From assembly GCF_002741055.1 (NCBI RefSeq), contig NZ_CP016809.1, forward strand, positions 2,254,501 to 2,318,500: a stretch of DNA of 64,000 nucleotides, read 5' to 3'. The position numbers were made by a program, and so were the translations under genes. Numbering within the stretch: the first letter of the stretch is position 1; each line of letters begins with the position of its first letter. Below are positions 33,436 through 43,746 of this stretch, in pieces. Source of the stretch: Paenibacillus ihbetae. GTDB taxonomy: Bacteria; Bacillota; Bacilli; Paenibacillales; Paenibacillaceae. The notes below the pieces were generated by a model. The model saw only the letters and a program-made list of their open reading frames with translations. It made no database searches and was not told the origin of the DNA.

Positions 33436-34704
33436 TTAGACCAGCGCCTTCAGCGCGATATCCGTCCGGTTATGCTTTCCCTCGAACGCAATCGACTCCG
33501 CCCGAGCATAAGCCTTCGCCCGAGCTGCAGCGATATCCGCTCCAAGACCGACCACGCCGAGCACACGCCCGCCATTCGTCCTCCAGGTTCCATCGGCATC
33601 GCGGGAGGTTCCTGCGTGAAATACAATCGTCCCTTCCTGCTCATCGTCCAGACCGGAGATTGCAATCCCTTTCGGATACGATGCCGGATAACCGCCGGAA
33701 GCCAAGATGACGCATACCGCAGCGTCTTCGCTCCATTCGAGCTCCAGATCCGCAAGCTTTCCGTTCACGGTCGCAAGGAACACCTCGAGCAAATCCGTTT
33801 GGAGGCGAGGCAGCACAACCTGGGTTTCCGGATCGCCGAATCTTGCATTGAATTCGATCGTTTTCGGCTTGCCGTCCGGCGTAATCATCAAGCCGGCAAA
33901 CAATACGCCGCGGAACGGACGTCCTTCGGCTACCATCGCTTTCGCCGTCGGCTTGATGATCGTTTCGACCGCTTCCTTGATGATGGAAGGATCGATATGC
34001 GGCAGCGGGGAATAGGTCCCCATTCCCCCCGTATTCGGTCCTTGGTCGCCGTCATTTACCGGCTTATGATCTTGGGCGGCAGACATCGGTTTGACGGTTT
34101 CCCCGTCGACAAAAGCCAAAATCGACATCTCCTGACCCTCAAGAAACTCCTCGATCACGACCCGGCTGCCGGCTTCGCCGAATACCTTGGATTGCATAAT
34201 ATCGCTAAGCGCCTTCTCCGCTTCTTCGAGCGTTCGCGCTACGGTAACGCCTTTGCCTGCCGCAAGTCCGTCGGCTTTCACCACGATCGGCGCCCCTTGG
34301 CGGCGCAGGTAGGCCAGCGCCTCCTCGTAGTCGTCGAATTTCGCATAAGCTGCCGTTGGAATGCCGTACTTATGAAGCAGATCCTTCATGAACGTCTTGC
34401 TGCCCTCGATTTCAGCGGCATTTTTGCGAGGACCGAATACCGGGATGCCCGTGCCGTCAAACGCATCCACGATGCCGTCCGCCAGCGGGTCGTCCGGTCC
34501 TACCACGACGAGGCCAACCTGCTTCTCCACCGCAAAAGCGGTCAGCTTGTCAAACTCCGAAACGGCGATCGGCACGCATTCGGCCAACTGGCCGATACCT
34601 GCATTGCCGGGCGCGCAATAAATCTTGCCTGCCTTCGGGCTCTTTGCCAGTGCCCATACGATGGCGTGCTCCCTGCCGCCGCCGCCGATGACCAGAATAT
34701 CCAT
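33436..34704 (-). CDS. purD: Phosphoribosylamine-glycine ligase
   Basis: 422 residues, ATP-grasp enzyme joining glycine to phosphoribosylamine to give GAR, step 2 of purine synthesis. MDILVIGGGGREHAIVWALAKSP opens the family; KADGLAAGKGV and the metal-binding GGMGTYSP and IEFNARFGDPE are present. Start at 34704, with GAGGGG upstream, is preferred over an in-frame ATG 17 codons earlier. Last gene of the pur operon, about 200 nt after purH, with a 40-bp tandem repeat in the gap. Confidence 0.97.
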   Translation of the reverse strand: MDILVIGGGGREHAIVWALAKSPKAGKIYCAPGNAGIGQLAECVPIAVSEFDKLTAFAVEKQVGLVVVGPDDPLADGIVDAFDGTGIPVFGPRKNAAEIEGSKTFMKDLLHKYGIPTAAYAKFDDYEEALAYLRRQGAPIVVKADGLAAGKGVTVARTLEEAEKALSDIMQSKVFGEAGSRVVIEEFLEGQEMSILAFVDGETVKPMSAAQDHKPVNDGDQGPNTGGMGTYSPLPHIDPSIIKEAVETIIKPTAKAMVAEGRPFRGVLFAGLMITPDGKPKTIEFNARFGDPETQVVLPRLQTDLLEVFLATVNGKLADLELEWSEDAAVCVILASGGYPASYPKGIAISGLDDEQEGTIVFHAGTSRDADGTWRTNGGRVLGVVGLGADIAAARAKAYARAESIAFEGKHNRTDIALKALV

Positions 34705-34762
34705 GCTACCCCTCCTCATATTCCTATCCATTTGGACAAGTCCATTTTGTTTCATTAGGTAA

Positions 34763-34858
34763 ATCGTTTATCACACACTAGTCCGTATCATTTACTACGC
34801 CATCGTTATCCCACACAAGTTCGTATCATTTCACTCCGTAAATCGTTTATCCCGCTAA
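34763..34858. repeat. Imperfect 40-bp tandem repeat in the purH-purD gap
   Basis: ATCGTTTATC or ATCGTTATCC begins at 34763, 34802 and 34842 (39 and 40 nt apart), and CCGTATCATTT or TCGTATCATTT recurs in the first two units. About 2.5 copies. Confidence 0.7.
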
Positions 34859-34903
34859 TGATGTGAGAACCCGAGCAGATATGGGCCCGGGCTCTTGGTG
34901 TTA

Positions 34904-36451
34904 TTAATGTTTGAAGTGTCTAACGCCGGTAAATACCATCGCGATGCCATGCTCGTTCGCAGCCTTGATGGACTCCTCATCCTTGATGGAGCCGCCCGGC
35001 TGAATGATGGCGGTAATTCCTGCTTTCGCGGCCAGTTCAACCGTATCTCCCATCGGGAAGAACGCATCCGATGCCAGAACAGCGCCCTTTGCTTTCTCGC
35101 CTGCCTGCTCAACTGCAATGCGCGCAGAGCCGACGCGGTTCATTTGTCCTGCGCCGACACCCACGGTCATATCGTCTGCCGCCAATACGATGGCGTTGGA
35201 CTTCACGTGCTTTACGACCTTCCATCCGAAGAGCAGCTGCTTCAGCTCCGCTTCGGTCGGCTCGCGGTCGGTAACGACCTTCAGGTCCGCCGGATCCAGG
35301 GAATGCACGTCGCTCTCCTGAACGATCATGCCGCCTTCAATCGTCGTAACGGCGAGCGTGCTTTGACGCTCCTTCGCCGAACCGAACTCGCCCATTTTCA
35401 GCAGGCGGATGTTTTTCTTCTTCGTCAGAATTTCAAGGGCTTCCGGCGTAAAATCCGGGGCCAGGATAATTTCAAGGAAAATTTCCTTGAGCAGCTCGGC
35501 CGTAGGCGCATCGATCGTCCGGTTCGCGGCTACGATCCCGCCGAAGATGGAGGTTGGGTCCGCGTCGTACGCTTTTTTGTAAGCTTCCAATACGTTTGCG
35601 CCAATTCCGACGCCGCACGGATTCATGTGCTTCACGGCAACGACCGCAGGCTCGTCGAATTCCTTCACGATCTGCAGCGCGGCGTTCGCGTCATTGATGT
35701 TGTTGTAGGACAGCTCCTTGCCGTGCAGCTGCTCGGCTGTCGTAAGCGTACCGACAGGTGCCAGCGGCTTGCGGTAAAATGCAGCCTTTTGATGAGGGTT
35801 TTCGCCATAACGAAGATCCTGGATTTTTTCATAAGTGACGCTGAAGCGTTCTGGGAGCGGATCGCCGGTTACGTTCGACAAATATTCGGAGATTAATGTG
35901 TCGTAAGCGGCCGTGTGGCGGAATACCTTGGCTGCAAGCCGTTTGCGTGTTTCCAATGTCGTATCTCCGCCTGCACGGATCTCCTCGATCACCTTGCCAT
36001 AGTCCGCAGCGTCGACAACAACGCTTACGAATGCATGGTTTTTCGCAGCCGAGCGCAGCATCGTCGGTCCGCCAATGTCGATGTTCTCGATGGCATCCTC
36101 ATACTCGACATCCGGCTTGGCAATCGTCTCCTGGAACGGGTACAGATTCACGACCACGAGGTCAATGTAATCCAGGCCCAGCTCCTTCATCTGACGCTGA
36201 TGGTCTTCGCTGTCGCGAATCGCCAGCAACCCGCTGTGCACCGCAGGATGGAGCGTCTTCACGCGGCCGTCCAAAATTTCAGGGAAGCCCGTCACATCGG
36301 AGATGCCGATGACAGGGACGCCTTCTTTGGCGAGCAGACTCTTGGTTCCTCCTGTCGAAATAATCTCTACACCCAATGAAGACAACTCACGGCAAAATTC
36401 CACGATGCCGGTTTTATCCGAAACGCTGACCAATGCTCTTTTGATACCCAC
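34904..36451 (-). CDS. purH: Bifunctional AICAR transformylase/IMP cyclohydrolase
   Basis: 515 residues; last two steps to IMP. N-terminal MGS-like cyclohydrolase ([38 protein letters not shown]), C-terminal transformylase with [11 protein letters not shown] and the terminal YRHFKH-type end seen here as GVRHFKH. I choose the GTG at 36451, with GAGGGGG 7 nt upstream, over the ATG two codons earlier, which abuts the ribosome site; the resulting [13 protein letters not shown] fits the family start. A 720-nt repeat-rich gap separates it from purN. Confidence 0.97.
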   Translation of the reverse strand: MGIKRALVSVSDKTGIVEFCRELSSLGVEIISTGGTKSLLAKEGVPVIGISDVTGFPEILDGRVKTLHPAVHSGLLAIRDSEDHQRQMKELGLDYIDLVVVNLYPFQETIAKPDVEYEDAIENIDIGGPTMLRSAAKNHAFVSVVVDAADYGKVIEEIRAGGDTTLETRKRLAAKVFRHTAAYDTLISEYLSNVTGDPLPERFSVTYEKIQDLRYGENPHQKAAFYRKPLAPVGTLTTAEQLHGKELSYNNINDANAALQIVKEFDEPAVVAVKHMNPCGVGIGANVLEAYKKAYDADPTSIFGGIVAANRTIDAPTAELLKEIFLEIILAPDFTPEALEILTKKKNIRLLKMGEFGSAKERQSTLAVTTIEGGMIVQESDVHSLDPADLKVVTDREPTEAELKQLLFGWKVVKHVKSNAIVLAADDMTVGVGAGQMNRVGSARIAVEQAGEKAKGAVLASDAFFPMGDTVELAAKAGITAIIQPGGSIKDEESIKAANEHGIAMVFTGVRHFKH

Positions 36452-36612
36452 GTCCATACCCCCTCATTTGAATGAAAAAACTTTTTACCTTACGACTTCC
36501 GCCATTTTTGCGAGAACCTGCACAGTAATGTCTTCCCTTTGCGCTAGGGATTGCCAGCCGCAACCGGTAGGCGTCTACTTGGGCGGCCGCTCTGCGAATC
36601 CATTTCGACCCG

Positions 36613-36738
36613 ACAAGTACCTAAAAGGGACTTGTCTACGCTCTGCGGCTCCGTTTCGACCCTACAAGTACCTAAAAGGGACTTGTACACCACTCTGCGG
36701 CTCCTTTTCAGCCCAACAAGTACCTAAAAGGGAGTTGC
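36613..36738. repeat. Three-copy palindromic repeat array in the purN-purH gap
   Basis: The 23-nt palindrome ACAAGTACC..AAAAGGGACTTGT begins at 36613, 36664 and 36716 (periods 51 and 52). CTCTGCGGCTCC separates the copies. Copies 1 and 2 are identical in the palindrome; copy 3 has GGAGTTG at its end. Same motif and period as the array at 5945-6070. Confidence 0.8.
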
Positions 36739-36981
36739 TCTTTAGAGCTGCTGCCCCCCCTAAGAATCCCTTGCCAACGTTTTCTGTCGCCTCGTTCTGC
36801 AAAAACACCCTGTCTTGAATCCGTAGATGCTGTCGATACACGATAATTCCAAATTATTTCCCGAGAAATATCGAACATGTCGATTATCTGTGCAAGCTTG
36901 TCCGCTTTTAGAAGAAAAACGTCCGGAAATCATTGATCCCTATGCGTTAGTACTTGCGAAAAGGAACAACTCACCGGCATC

Positions 36982-37130
36982 GAACCTGCACGAACCTGTA
37001 GCGAGCCTACAGCAACCTGAAAGAACCAGCATAGAACCTGCAAGAGCCTACAGCAACCTGCAAAGAACCAGCATCGATCCTGCAGGAGCCTGCAACGAGC
37101 CTACAGCAACCAGCAGCGAACCTGCCTGCA
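36982..37130. repeat. Degenerate 10-11 bp tandem repeat in the purN-purH gap
   Basis: About fourteen units of the type GAACCTGCAGC, GAGCCTACAGC, AACCTGCAAA and GAACCAGCATC follow one another. A higher-order block containing GAGCCTACAGCAACC starts at 37003, 37044 and 37097. The 10-11 nt step matches one DNA turn. No plausible start site for a protein. Confidence 0.7.
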
Positions 37131-37178
37131 TACCAACATACTAGATTCACTAGCCCAATTCAGGTTTTTCACGCATAC

Positions 37179-37811
37179 CTAATGTTCAACGTCCTGCACG
37201 TTATCAGCTATAGTCACATGGCGCCCGTTCAGCGAAACCCGCCCCTCGGCGAACCACGATACGACTTCATAATACAGCTTCTGTTCGACCTCATGGATCC
37301 GTTCCGCCAGCGCAGCCGCGCCATCGCCTTCCCGTACTCCGACAGCCCGCTGGGCGATGACGGGACCTGTATCCATGCCTCCGTCTACAAAATGCACGGT
37401 TACCCCCGTCATCTTCACGCCGTACTCGACCGCCTGGCCGATGGCATCCTTGCCAGGGAAAGCCGGCAGCAGGGACGGATGAATATTGATGATTCGCCCG
37501 CTGTACGTTTCGACAAACGATGGGCTGAGCAGCCGCATGTATCCGGCAAGCACGAGCAAATCCACGTCCCGGCGGTCCAGCTCCGCCGCAATTTCACGCT
37601 CATACGCTTCCTTCGAGGCATAAGCTTTCGGTTGAAAAACGAAAACGTCGACATCCGCGGCCTTCGCCAGCTCTACGACAGGAGCCTCCGGCTTGTCGCA
37701 GACTAACAGCCGGATTTCGGCTCCCAACAAGCCCTGTCGCTGAGCCTCCACCAAAGCTTGAAAATTACTGCCCCTCCCGGAAGCGAATACCGCAATCCGA
37801 TTGGCCTTCAT
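37179..37811 (-). CDS. purN: Phosphoribosylglycinamide formyltransferase
   Basis: 210 residues; transfers formyl from 10-formyl-THF to GAR. Family features: IAVFASGRGSNFQALVEA at the start, the catalytic Asn/His region (NIHPSLLPAFPGKDA) and the GVTVHFVDGGMDTGPVI strand. Its ATG shares one base with the purM stop (TAATG), so translation is coupled. Confidence 0.97.
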   Translation of the reverse strand: MKANRIAVFASGRGSNFQALVEAQRQGLLGAEIRLLVCDKPEAPVVELAKAADVDVFVFQPKAYASKEAYEREIAAELDRRDVDLLVLAGYMRLLSPSFVETYSGRIINIHPSLLPAFPGKDAIGQAVEYGVKMTGVTVHFVDGGMDTGPVIAQRAVGVREGDGAAALAERIHEVEQKLYYEVVSWFAEGRVSLNGRHVTIADNVQDVEH

Positions 37812-38851
37812 TACACTTCAGCCCCCGTAAAGGTGACGACACGCTCGCCTTCCGTTACGCGGCCGATGACATAAGGCTCTTCACCCGCCGAGCGGAGATA
37901 CGCCAGCGCTTGATCCGCATCGCTCTCGTTCACGACAAGAACCATGCCGATCCCCATATTAAATGTCGTAAACATGTCTTTATTGGAAATGCCGCCCTTC
38001 TCCTGCATCAGCTTGAAGATCGGCAGAATCGGCCAGGTTCCGTACTCAATGTCGACATTGACGCCATCCGGCAGCATACGCGGAATGTTCTCGATGAATC
38101 CGCCGCCCGTAATATGCGCCATGCCCTTCACTTCGATCTCTTTCAGCAAGCCCAGCAGCGGTTTGACGTAGATTTTGGTCGGTGCCAGCAGCACGTCGCC
38201 AAGGCGTCCCCCCAGCTCCGGAACCTCCTGCTGCAGCGAGTACCCGGAATCCTCCAGAAGCAGCTTCCGCACAAGCGAGAACCCGTTGCTGTGCACCCCG
38301 CTGGAAGCCAGGCCGATCACGGTATCGCCTGCCGCGATATTCGATCCGTTGATCATTTTGGACTTGTCGACAATGCCCACCGTGAAGCCGGCAATGTCGT
38401 ACTCCCCCTCGCTGTACATGCCCGGCATTTCCGCCGTCTCCCCGCCGATCAGGGAGCAGCCGGCCTGGTTGCAGCCATCGGCAATGCCTTTGACGATGGA
38501 CTCAATTTTGGCAGGAATCACCTTATCGCAGGCCAAATAGTCGAGAAAAAAGAGCGGTTCCGCGCCTTGCACCACAATGTCGTTCACGCACATGGCTACC
38601 GCATCGATTCCGATGGTGTCATGCTGGTCCATCGCAAATGCAAGCTTCAGCTTCGTGCCGACGCCATCGGTGCCCGAGACGAGTACCGGCTCTTCATATT
38701 GGTCTTTATTCAGCTTGAACAGGGCGCCGAAACCGCCGAGATCCGTCATGACTTCCGGTCTGAATGTCGTTTTGACATGCTTTTTCATCCGCTCTACCGC
38801 TTCGTTGCCTGCTGCGATATCCACGCCTGCTTGTTTGTAAGTATCCGACAC
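37811..38851 (-). CDS. purM: Phosphoribosylformylglycinamidine cyclo-ligase (AIR synthetase)
   Basis: 346 residues; closes the imidazole ring to give [18 protein letters not shown] and [18 protein letters not shown] are the family ATP-binding and core motifs. Start GTG at 38851 has AAAGGAG 10 nt upstream and gives [25 protein letters not shown], matching the Bacillus enzyme; the ATG seven codons earlier lacks a good site. A 220-nt gap separates it from purF; I see nothing specific in it. Confidence 0.97.
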   Translation of the reverse strand: MSDTYKQAGVDIAAGNEAVERMKKHVKTTFRPEVMTDLGGFGALFKLNKDQYEEPVLVSGTDGVGTKLKLAFAMDQHDTIGIDAVAMCVNDIVVQGAEPLFFLDYLACDKVIPAKIESIVKGIADGCNQAGCSLIGGETAEMPGMYSEGEYDIAGFTVGIVDKSKMINGSNIAAGDTVIGLASSGVHSNGFSLVRKLLLEDSGYSLQQEVPELGGRLGDVLLAPTKIYVKPLLGLLKEIEVKGMAHITGGGFIENIPRMLPDGVNVDIEYGTWPILPIFKLMQEKGGISNKDMFTTFNMGIGMVLVVNESDADQALAYLRSAGEEPYVIGRVTEGERVVTFTGAEV

Positions 38852-39071
38852 GCGTCTAACACTCCTTTTCATTTAAAAGAAAGAATCAGTGCACTAATCA
38901 TTTATGGCCTTAATCAATCATCCGCTAAACGGTGAAAAAACATCTGCAAGTTACGGAGATAGGACCCTGTTCACCATGATCCCTGGTGCCCTCCCGCCCC
39001 CCTACATCGAGGTTCAATAGGAGCGGCGCGAGGGTCTCAGGACTCATTCCAGGTACCTTCAAGAGTTAATC

Positions 39072-40550
39072 TTAACAGCTGCAGCCCATCTTCTCTTCCC
39101 CGTCAAAATCAATCGGTGTCGGGTAATCATTATCGAAGCAAGCAAGGCATAAACCGCCTTTATAGCTCTGCTCGTCATAGCCGCCGATGGCCGAGATCAG
39201 CCCCTCCACACTAAGGAAGGACAAGGAGTCGGCATTGATCTCCCGGCAGATTTCCTCGATGCTCTTGGAAGAGGCGATCAGCTCCCGGCGGTCCGGCGTG
39301 TCGATGCCGTAGAAGCAGGGATTCTTGAACGGCGGCGAGGTAATCCGAACGTGCACTTCGGTCGCCCCCGCTTCGCGAAGGAGGTTGACGATCCGGCGGG
39401 AGGTGGTTCCCCGCACGATCGAATCGTCAATCATGACGACCCGTTTGCCTTCGACCACGCGACGCACGGCGCTAAGCTTCATCTTCACGCCCTGCTCGCG
39501 CAGCTCCTGGCTCGGCTGGATGAACGTCCGGCCCGTATATTTATTCTTGATCAGCCCCAGCTCATAAGGGATACCGGTCTGCTCGGCATAACCGATAGCT
39601 GCCGAGATGCTGGAATCGGGAACGCCTGTAACGACATCCGCATCGATAAAAGATTCCAGCGCCATCCGGCTTCCCATCCGCTTGCGGGCCGAATGCAAAT
39701 TCGAGCCGTTCAGGTCGCTGTCCGGGCGGGAGAAATAAATGTACTCCATCGCGCACAGCGCTTTGCGGCCCGGCGCCGTATAGCGCTCCTCGCGCAAGCC
39801 GTCGCGATCGAGAATGAGCAGCTCCCCGGGAGCGACATCGCGGATCGTCTCCGCGCCGATCACTTCGAGCGCACACGTCTCGGAAGTGAAAATATAAGCG
39901 TCGCCCAGGCGGCCCATCGTCAGCGGACGCAGCCCGTTCGGATCGGACGCAACCAGCAGCTTGTCATTGGTCATCAGCAGGAATGCAAACCCGCCGACTA
40001 GACGCTGCAGCGCGTCCTTCGCCGCTTCGACGAAGTCCTTCGGCGAGCGCGCGATCAAGTGCGCAATGACTTCGGTATCGCTCGTCGTCTGGAAGATCGA
40101 GCCCGCTTTCTCCAGCTCGCGCCGGAGCATCGGCTCATTTACGATATTGCCGTTCGTGGCAATCGCCAGATTGCCCTCCCGGTATTTGAAGACAAGGGGC
40201 TGTGCGTTGGTAATCCGGCTGTCTCCGCTGGTGGAATAGCGCACATGCCCGATCGACATGTTTCCCTTGAGCGATTCCAGCTTATTCTTGTCGAATACTT
40301 CCTTCACCAGGCCCATGTCGCGGTGATAATTGAAGCTGTCCCCATCGGCCACGCAGATGCCCGCGCTTTCCTCTCCCCGGTGCTGCAGGGCATGCAGTCC
40401 GTAATAGGATAGGGAGGCGGCATCGGGATGACCGAACACCCCGAATACGCCGCACTCTTCTTTTAATGTATCGAATATATCGCTCTTACCTGTTCCCTCA
40501 TTGTAATAATCCCCTGTCCATAATCCTTCGGGTATCAGTTCATGAGACAT
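39072..40550 (-). CDS. purF: Amidophosphoribosyltransferase
   Basis: 492 residues; first committed step, PRPP plus glutamine to phosphoribosylamine. N-terminal Ntn glutaminase domain beginning at the catalytic Cys33 ([14 protein letters not shown]), C-terminal PRTase with [16 protein letters not shown]. The C-terminal CFDNDYP and the terminal CSC fit the [4Fe-4S]-containing Bacillus type. The predicted propeptide is 32 residues, longer than the 11 of B. subtilis. The start overlaps purL by 16 nt. Confidence 0.97.
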   Translation of the reverse strand: MSHELIPEGLWTGDYYNEGTGKSDIFDTLKEECGVFGVFGHPDAASLSYYGLHALQHRGEESAGICVADGDSFNYHRDMGLVKEVFDKNKLESLKGNMSIGHVRYSTSGDSRITNAQPLVFKYREGNLAIATNGNIVNEPMLRRELEKAGSIFQTTSDTEVIAHLIARSPKDFVEAAKDALQRLVGGFAFLLMTNDKLLVASDPNGLRPLTMGRLGDAYIFTSETCALEVIGAETIRDVAPGELLILDRDGLREERYTAPGRKALCAMEYIYFSRPDSDLNGSNLHSARKRMGSRMALESFIDADVVTGVPDSSISAAIGYAEQTGIPYELGLIKNKYTGRTFIQPSQELREQGVKMKLSAVRRVVEGKRVVMIDDSIVRGTTSRRIVNLLREAGATEVHVRITSPPFKNPCFYGIDTPDRRELIASSKSIEEICREINADSLSFLSVEGLISAIGGYDEQSYKGGLCLACFDNDYPTPIDFDGEEKMGCSC

Positions 40551-42778
40551 GGAATGGCATCCTCCCAGACGGATTTCAAAGCCTCCACGGATTCATTCAG
40601 CGCAGAAGCACCGTTAATGTTCATGCTGAGCTTGCTTCCGCCTACAACGCCAAGCGCGTTGAATGGAACGCCGGCTTCTTGAAGGAGCTTCTCCAGCGCA
40701 TTTTTATGATCCGGGGATACGGATAATACGATCCGGGATTGGCTTTCGCTGAAGAGGGCGATGTCGCTGCGAAGGTCGGTCGACCATTCGATCGTTGCAC
40801 CGACATTGCCGCTGATGCAGCTCTCCGCAAGCGCTGCGGCAAGTCCGCCTTCCGACACATCATGCGCGGATTGAACGAAACCGGCCTGGATCGCTTTCAG
40901 CACACCGCTAAGCAGCTTCTTCTCCTTCTCCAGATCGAGCTGCGGCGGCCGTCCTTCGGATACGCCATGCACCACGGCCTGGAACTCGCTGCCGCCAAGC
41001 TCGGCATAGGTTTCGCCGAGTACATAAATCAGATCGCCCTCGTTCTTGAAGCCTTGCGTCGTAATATGATCCGTGTCGTGGATCAGGCCGACCATGCCGA
41101 CAACCGGCGTCGGGTAAATCGCGCCTTTGGCGTTCTCGTTATACAGACTGACGTTGCCGCCGATCACCGGCGTTCCCAGCTCGCGGCAGGCTTCCGCCAT
41201 GCCGTCCACGGCTTTTTCCATCTGCCAGAAAATATCCGGCTTCTCCGGACTGCCGAAGTTCAGGTTGTCCGTGATCGCCAGCGGCTCGGCCCCGGAGCAT
41301 ACGATATTGCGCGCCGCTTCGCTGACGGCGATCTTGCCGCCGAGCTCGGGGTCGAGATATACATAACGCCCGTTGCAGTCCGTTGTCATTGCCAGCGCCT
41401 TGCGCGTGCCTTGAACGGTCACGACGGCCGCATCCGAGCCCGGACGTACGGCAGTGCTGGTGCGGACCATATAATCATATTGGTTATACACCCATGCTTT
41501 GCTTGCAAGGCTTGGCGAGCCGAGCACTTGCTTCAGCGCTCCCCCGAGATCCTTCACTTCATCGTAGCGGAGCGTGTCGACCGAGGCTTGCTCTTTGTAA
41601 TAAGCAGGTACCTCGGACGGTTTATTATATACAGGGCACTCGTCAACAAGAGCCGTAACCGGCATGTCGCCGACGACTTCGCCGTGGTGGAACAGCTTCA
41701 GACGACCGTCATCGGTCACCTTTCCGACCTTGGCGCAAATCACGCCCCAGCGATCAAAAATTTCACGCGCCTGCGCCTCATGCTGCGGCTCGACAACGAA
41801 CAGCATCCGTTCCTGCGATTCCGACAGCATCATTTCGTAAGGCGTCATGCCTTCCTCGCGCTGCGGAACTTGATCCAGATACAGCTCAAGCCCGTTACCC
41901 GCTTTGCTTGCCATTTCCGCGCTGGAGCAGGTCAGGCCTGCCGCGCCCATGTCTTGAATGCCGAGCACGATGCCGGAGTCGATCAGCTCAAGGCAGGCTT
42001 CCATGACGAGCTTCTCCATGAACGGGTCGCCAACCTGAACGGCCGTGCGGTTCGCTTCGGACTCCTCGGTCAATTCGACGGAAGCGAACGTTGCCCCGTG
42101 AATGCCGTCGCGCCCTGTCGGCGGTCCGACGTAGAACACCGGATTGCCGACCCCTTTAGCTACACCGCGCTGGATTTTGTCATGATCGATAATGCCGACG
42201 CACATCGCGTTGACCAGCGGATTGCCTTCATAGCTCTCGTCGAAGACAACCTCGCCTCCGACCGTCGGAATTCCGATGCAGTTGCCGTAGCCGGCGATCC
42301 CGGATACAACATGCTCGAACAAGTACTTCACGCGGTCGCTCTCCAGCTTGCCGAAGCGAAGGGAGTTCAGGATCGCAACAGGTCTTGCGCCCATGGAGAA
42401 AATGTCGCGGATAATGCCGCCCACGCCAGTGGCCGCGCCTTGGTAAGGCTCAACGGCCGACGGGTGGTTATGGCTTTCGATTTTGAATACGACCGCCTGG
42501 TTGTCGCCGATATCGACGATGCCCGCGCCTTCGCCGGGTCCCATCAGGACGCGCGGCCCGCTGGTCGGGAAGCGGCGCAGCAGCGGCTTGGAGTTCTTAT
42601 ACGCGCAGTGCTCGGACCACATGACGCTGAATACGCCGATCTCCGTATAGTTCGGCTTGCGTCCCATGAAGGAACAGATCAGCTCGTACTCGCTGTCCGA
42701 AACTCCCATCTGCTTGTAAATCTGATGCTCTGCAATCTGTTCTGCCGTCGGTTCCTTAACGGACGTTTGCTGCGCCAT
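40535..42778 (-). CDS. purL: Phosphoribosylformylglycinamidine synthase, large subunit
   Basis: 747 residues, the small PurL type that works with PurQ and PurS to make [18 protein letters not shown] and [28 protein letters not shown] carry the catalytic His and nucleotide-binding regions. GGAGGG precedes the ATG. Overlaps purQ by 23 nt upstream and purF by 16 nt downstream, so all are translationally linked. Confidence 0.98.
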   Translation of the reverse strand: MAQQTSVKEPTAEQIAEHQIYKQMGVSDSEYELICSFMGRKPNYTEIGVFSVMWSEHCAYKNSKPLLRRFPTSGPRVLMGPGEGAGIVDIGDNQAVVFKIESHNHPSAVEPYQGAATGVGGIIRDIFSMGARPVAILNSLRFGKLESDRVKYLFEHVVSGIAGYGNCIGIPTVGGEVVFDESYEGNPLVNAMCVGIIDHDKIQRGVAKGVGNPVFYVGPPTGRDGIHGATFASVELTEESEANRTAVQVGDPFMEKLVMEACLELIDSGIVLGIQDMGAAGLTCSSAEMASKAGNGLELYLDQVPQREEGMTPYEMMLSESQERMLFVVEPQHEAQAREIFDRWGVICAKVGKVTDDGRLKLFHHGEVVGDMPVTALVDECPVYNKPSEVPAYYKEQASVDTLRYDEVKDLGGALKQVLGSPSLASKAWVYNQYDYMVRTSTAVRPGSDAAVVTVQGTRKALAMTTDCNGRYVYLDPELGGKIAVSEAARNIVCSGAEPLAITDNLNFGSPEKPDIFWQMEKAVDGMAEACRELGTPVIGGNVSLYNENAKGAIYPTPVVGMVGLIHDTDHITTQGFKNEGDLIYVLGETYAELGGSEFQAVVHGVSEGRPPQLDLEKEKKLLSGVLKAIQAGFVQSAHDVSEGGLAAALAESCISGNVGATIEWSTDLRSDIALFSESQSRIVLSVSPDHKNALEKLLQEAGVPFNALGVVGGSKLSMNINGASALNESVEALKSVWEDAIPCLMN

Positions 42779-43445
42779 GAGTATCCCTCCATGCCTGTAA
42801 TATGGATGTGAACATTGCCTTGCCGTCTTCCGAACCGAGCAGGCTGCTTACCGCCCGCTCCGGATGCGGCATCATGCCGATCACGTTGCCGCGTTCGTTG
42901 CAGATGCCTGCGATGTCCGCGACGGAGCCGTTCGGATTATCTTGATACGTAAATACGATTTGCCGGTTGTCCCGGAGCCTCTTCAGCGTTTCTTCATCAC
43001 AGTAATAGTTGCCCTCGCCGTGAGCGATCGGAATGACGATCTCCTGTCCTTCCGCATATTCGCGCGTGAACGGCGTTGAGCTGTTGACCACTTTCAGCAC
43101 ACTGTCATGGCAGCGGAATTTCATCGAAGCGTTGCGGCGCAGCGCCCCCGGAAGGAGTCCCGCCTCCGTTAAAATCTGAAATCCGTTGCAGATGCCAAGA
43201 ATATATTTGCCCTCTTCTGCCGCCTTCGCCACCTCGTTCATTACCGGGGCGAACCGGGAAATCGCACCACACCGCAGGTAATCCCCATAGGAGAACCCGC
43301 CGGGCACCAAGATGCAATCGTACGGGGATAAATCCGTTGCCGTATGCCACACATAATCCACCGGCTGCCCGATTGTCTCTTCCACCGCTTTGTAACAGTC
43401 AATATCACAATTGGAGCCAGGAAAGACCAGCACTGCAAATCTCAT
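42756..43445 (-). CDS. purQ: Phosphoribosylformylglycinamidine synthase, glutaminase subunit
   Basis: 229 residues, class I glutamine amidotransferase supplying ammonia to PurL. Nucleophile Cys in [18 protein letters not shown]; His/Glu of the triad near MMPHPERAV. The start [17 protein letters not shown] at 43445 fits the family; the frame extends 32 codons upstream through purS in another frame, which I ignore. It begins 4 nt after the purS stop. Confidence 0.97.
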   Translation of the reverse strand: MRFAVLVFPGSNCDIDCYKAVEETIGQPVDYVWHTATDLSPYDCILVPGGFSYGDYLRCGAISRFAPVMNEVAKAAEEGKYILGICNGFQILTEAGLLPGALRRNASMKFRCHDSVLKVVNSSTPFTREYAEGQEIVIPIAHGEGNYYCDEETLKRLRDNRQIVFTYQDNPNGSVADIAGICNERGNVIGMMPHPERAVSSLLGSEDGKAMFTSILQAWRDTHGAANVR

Positions 43446-43449
43446 GGTT

Positions 43450-43695
43450 TTAGCCCTCCAATTCGTAACGGTAGTTCTCGACCACCGTATTCGCCAGAAG
43501 CTTCTCGCACATTTCCTTGACGCGCTGCTCAGCCTCTTCACGGTTATCCGTATTCAGCTCAAGCTCCATATACTTACCGATCCGCAGGCTCTCCACTTCC
43601 TTGTAGCCGATCGAATGAAGCGCCCCCTGCACCGCGACCCCTTGCGGATCCAAAACGCTCTGTTTAATCGTGACGTAAACCTTAGCTTTCAACAT
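43450..43695 (-). CDS. purS: Phosphoribosylformylglycinamidine synthase, PurS subunit
   Basis: 81 residues, the small subunit that bridges PurL and Pur[32 protein letters not shown] and the later [17 protein letters not shown] match the family throughout. Between purC and purQ with 51 nt and 4 nt gaps. Confidence 0.97.
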   Translation of the reverse strand: MLKAKVYVTIKQSVLDPQGVAVQGALHSIGYKEVESLRIGKYMELELNTDNREEAEQRVKEMCEKLLANTVVENYRYELEG

Positions 43696-43746
43696 GTTCT
43701 CCTGCTCCTCCTCGGTATGAATAAATAGTATAAAGGACTGCTCGTA

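Noticed and set aside
36613..36738. CRISPR array
   Set aside because: Only three copies; the spacers themselves are related (CTCTGCGGCTCC), and no cas genes lie nearby. It is a palindromic tandem repeat.
40739..42811. A 690-codon open frame antisense to purL
   Set aside because: It mirrors the codon structure of purL in a GC-rich genome, has no ribosome site and encodes nothing recognisable. The same holds for the long antisense frames at 304-1488, 16891-18492, 31491-32912, 45058-46854 and 57491-59017.
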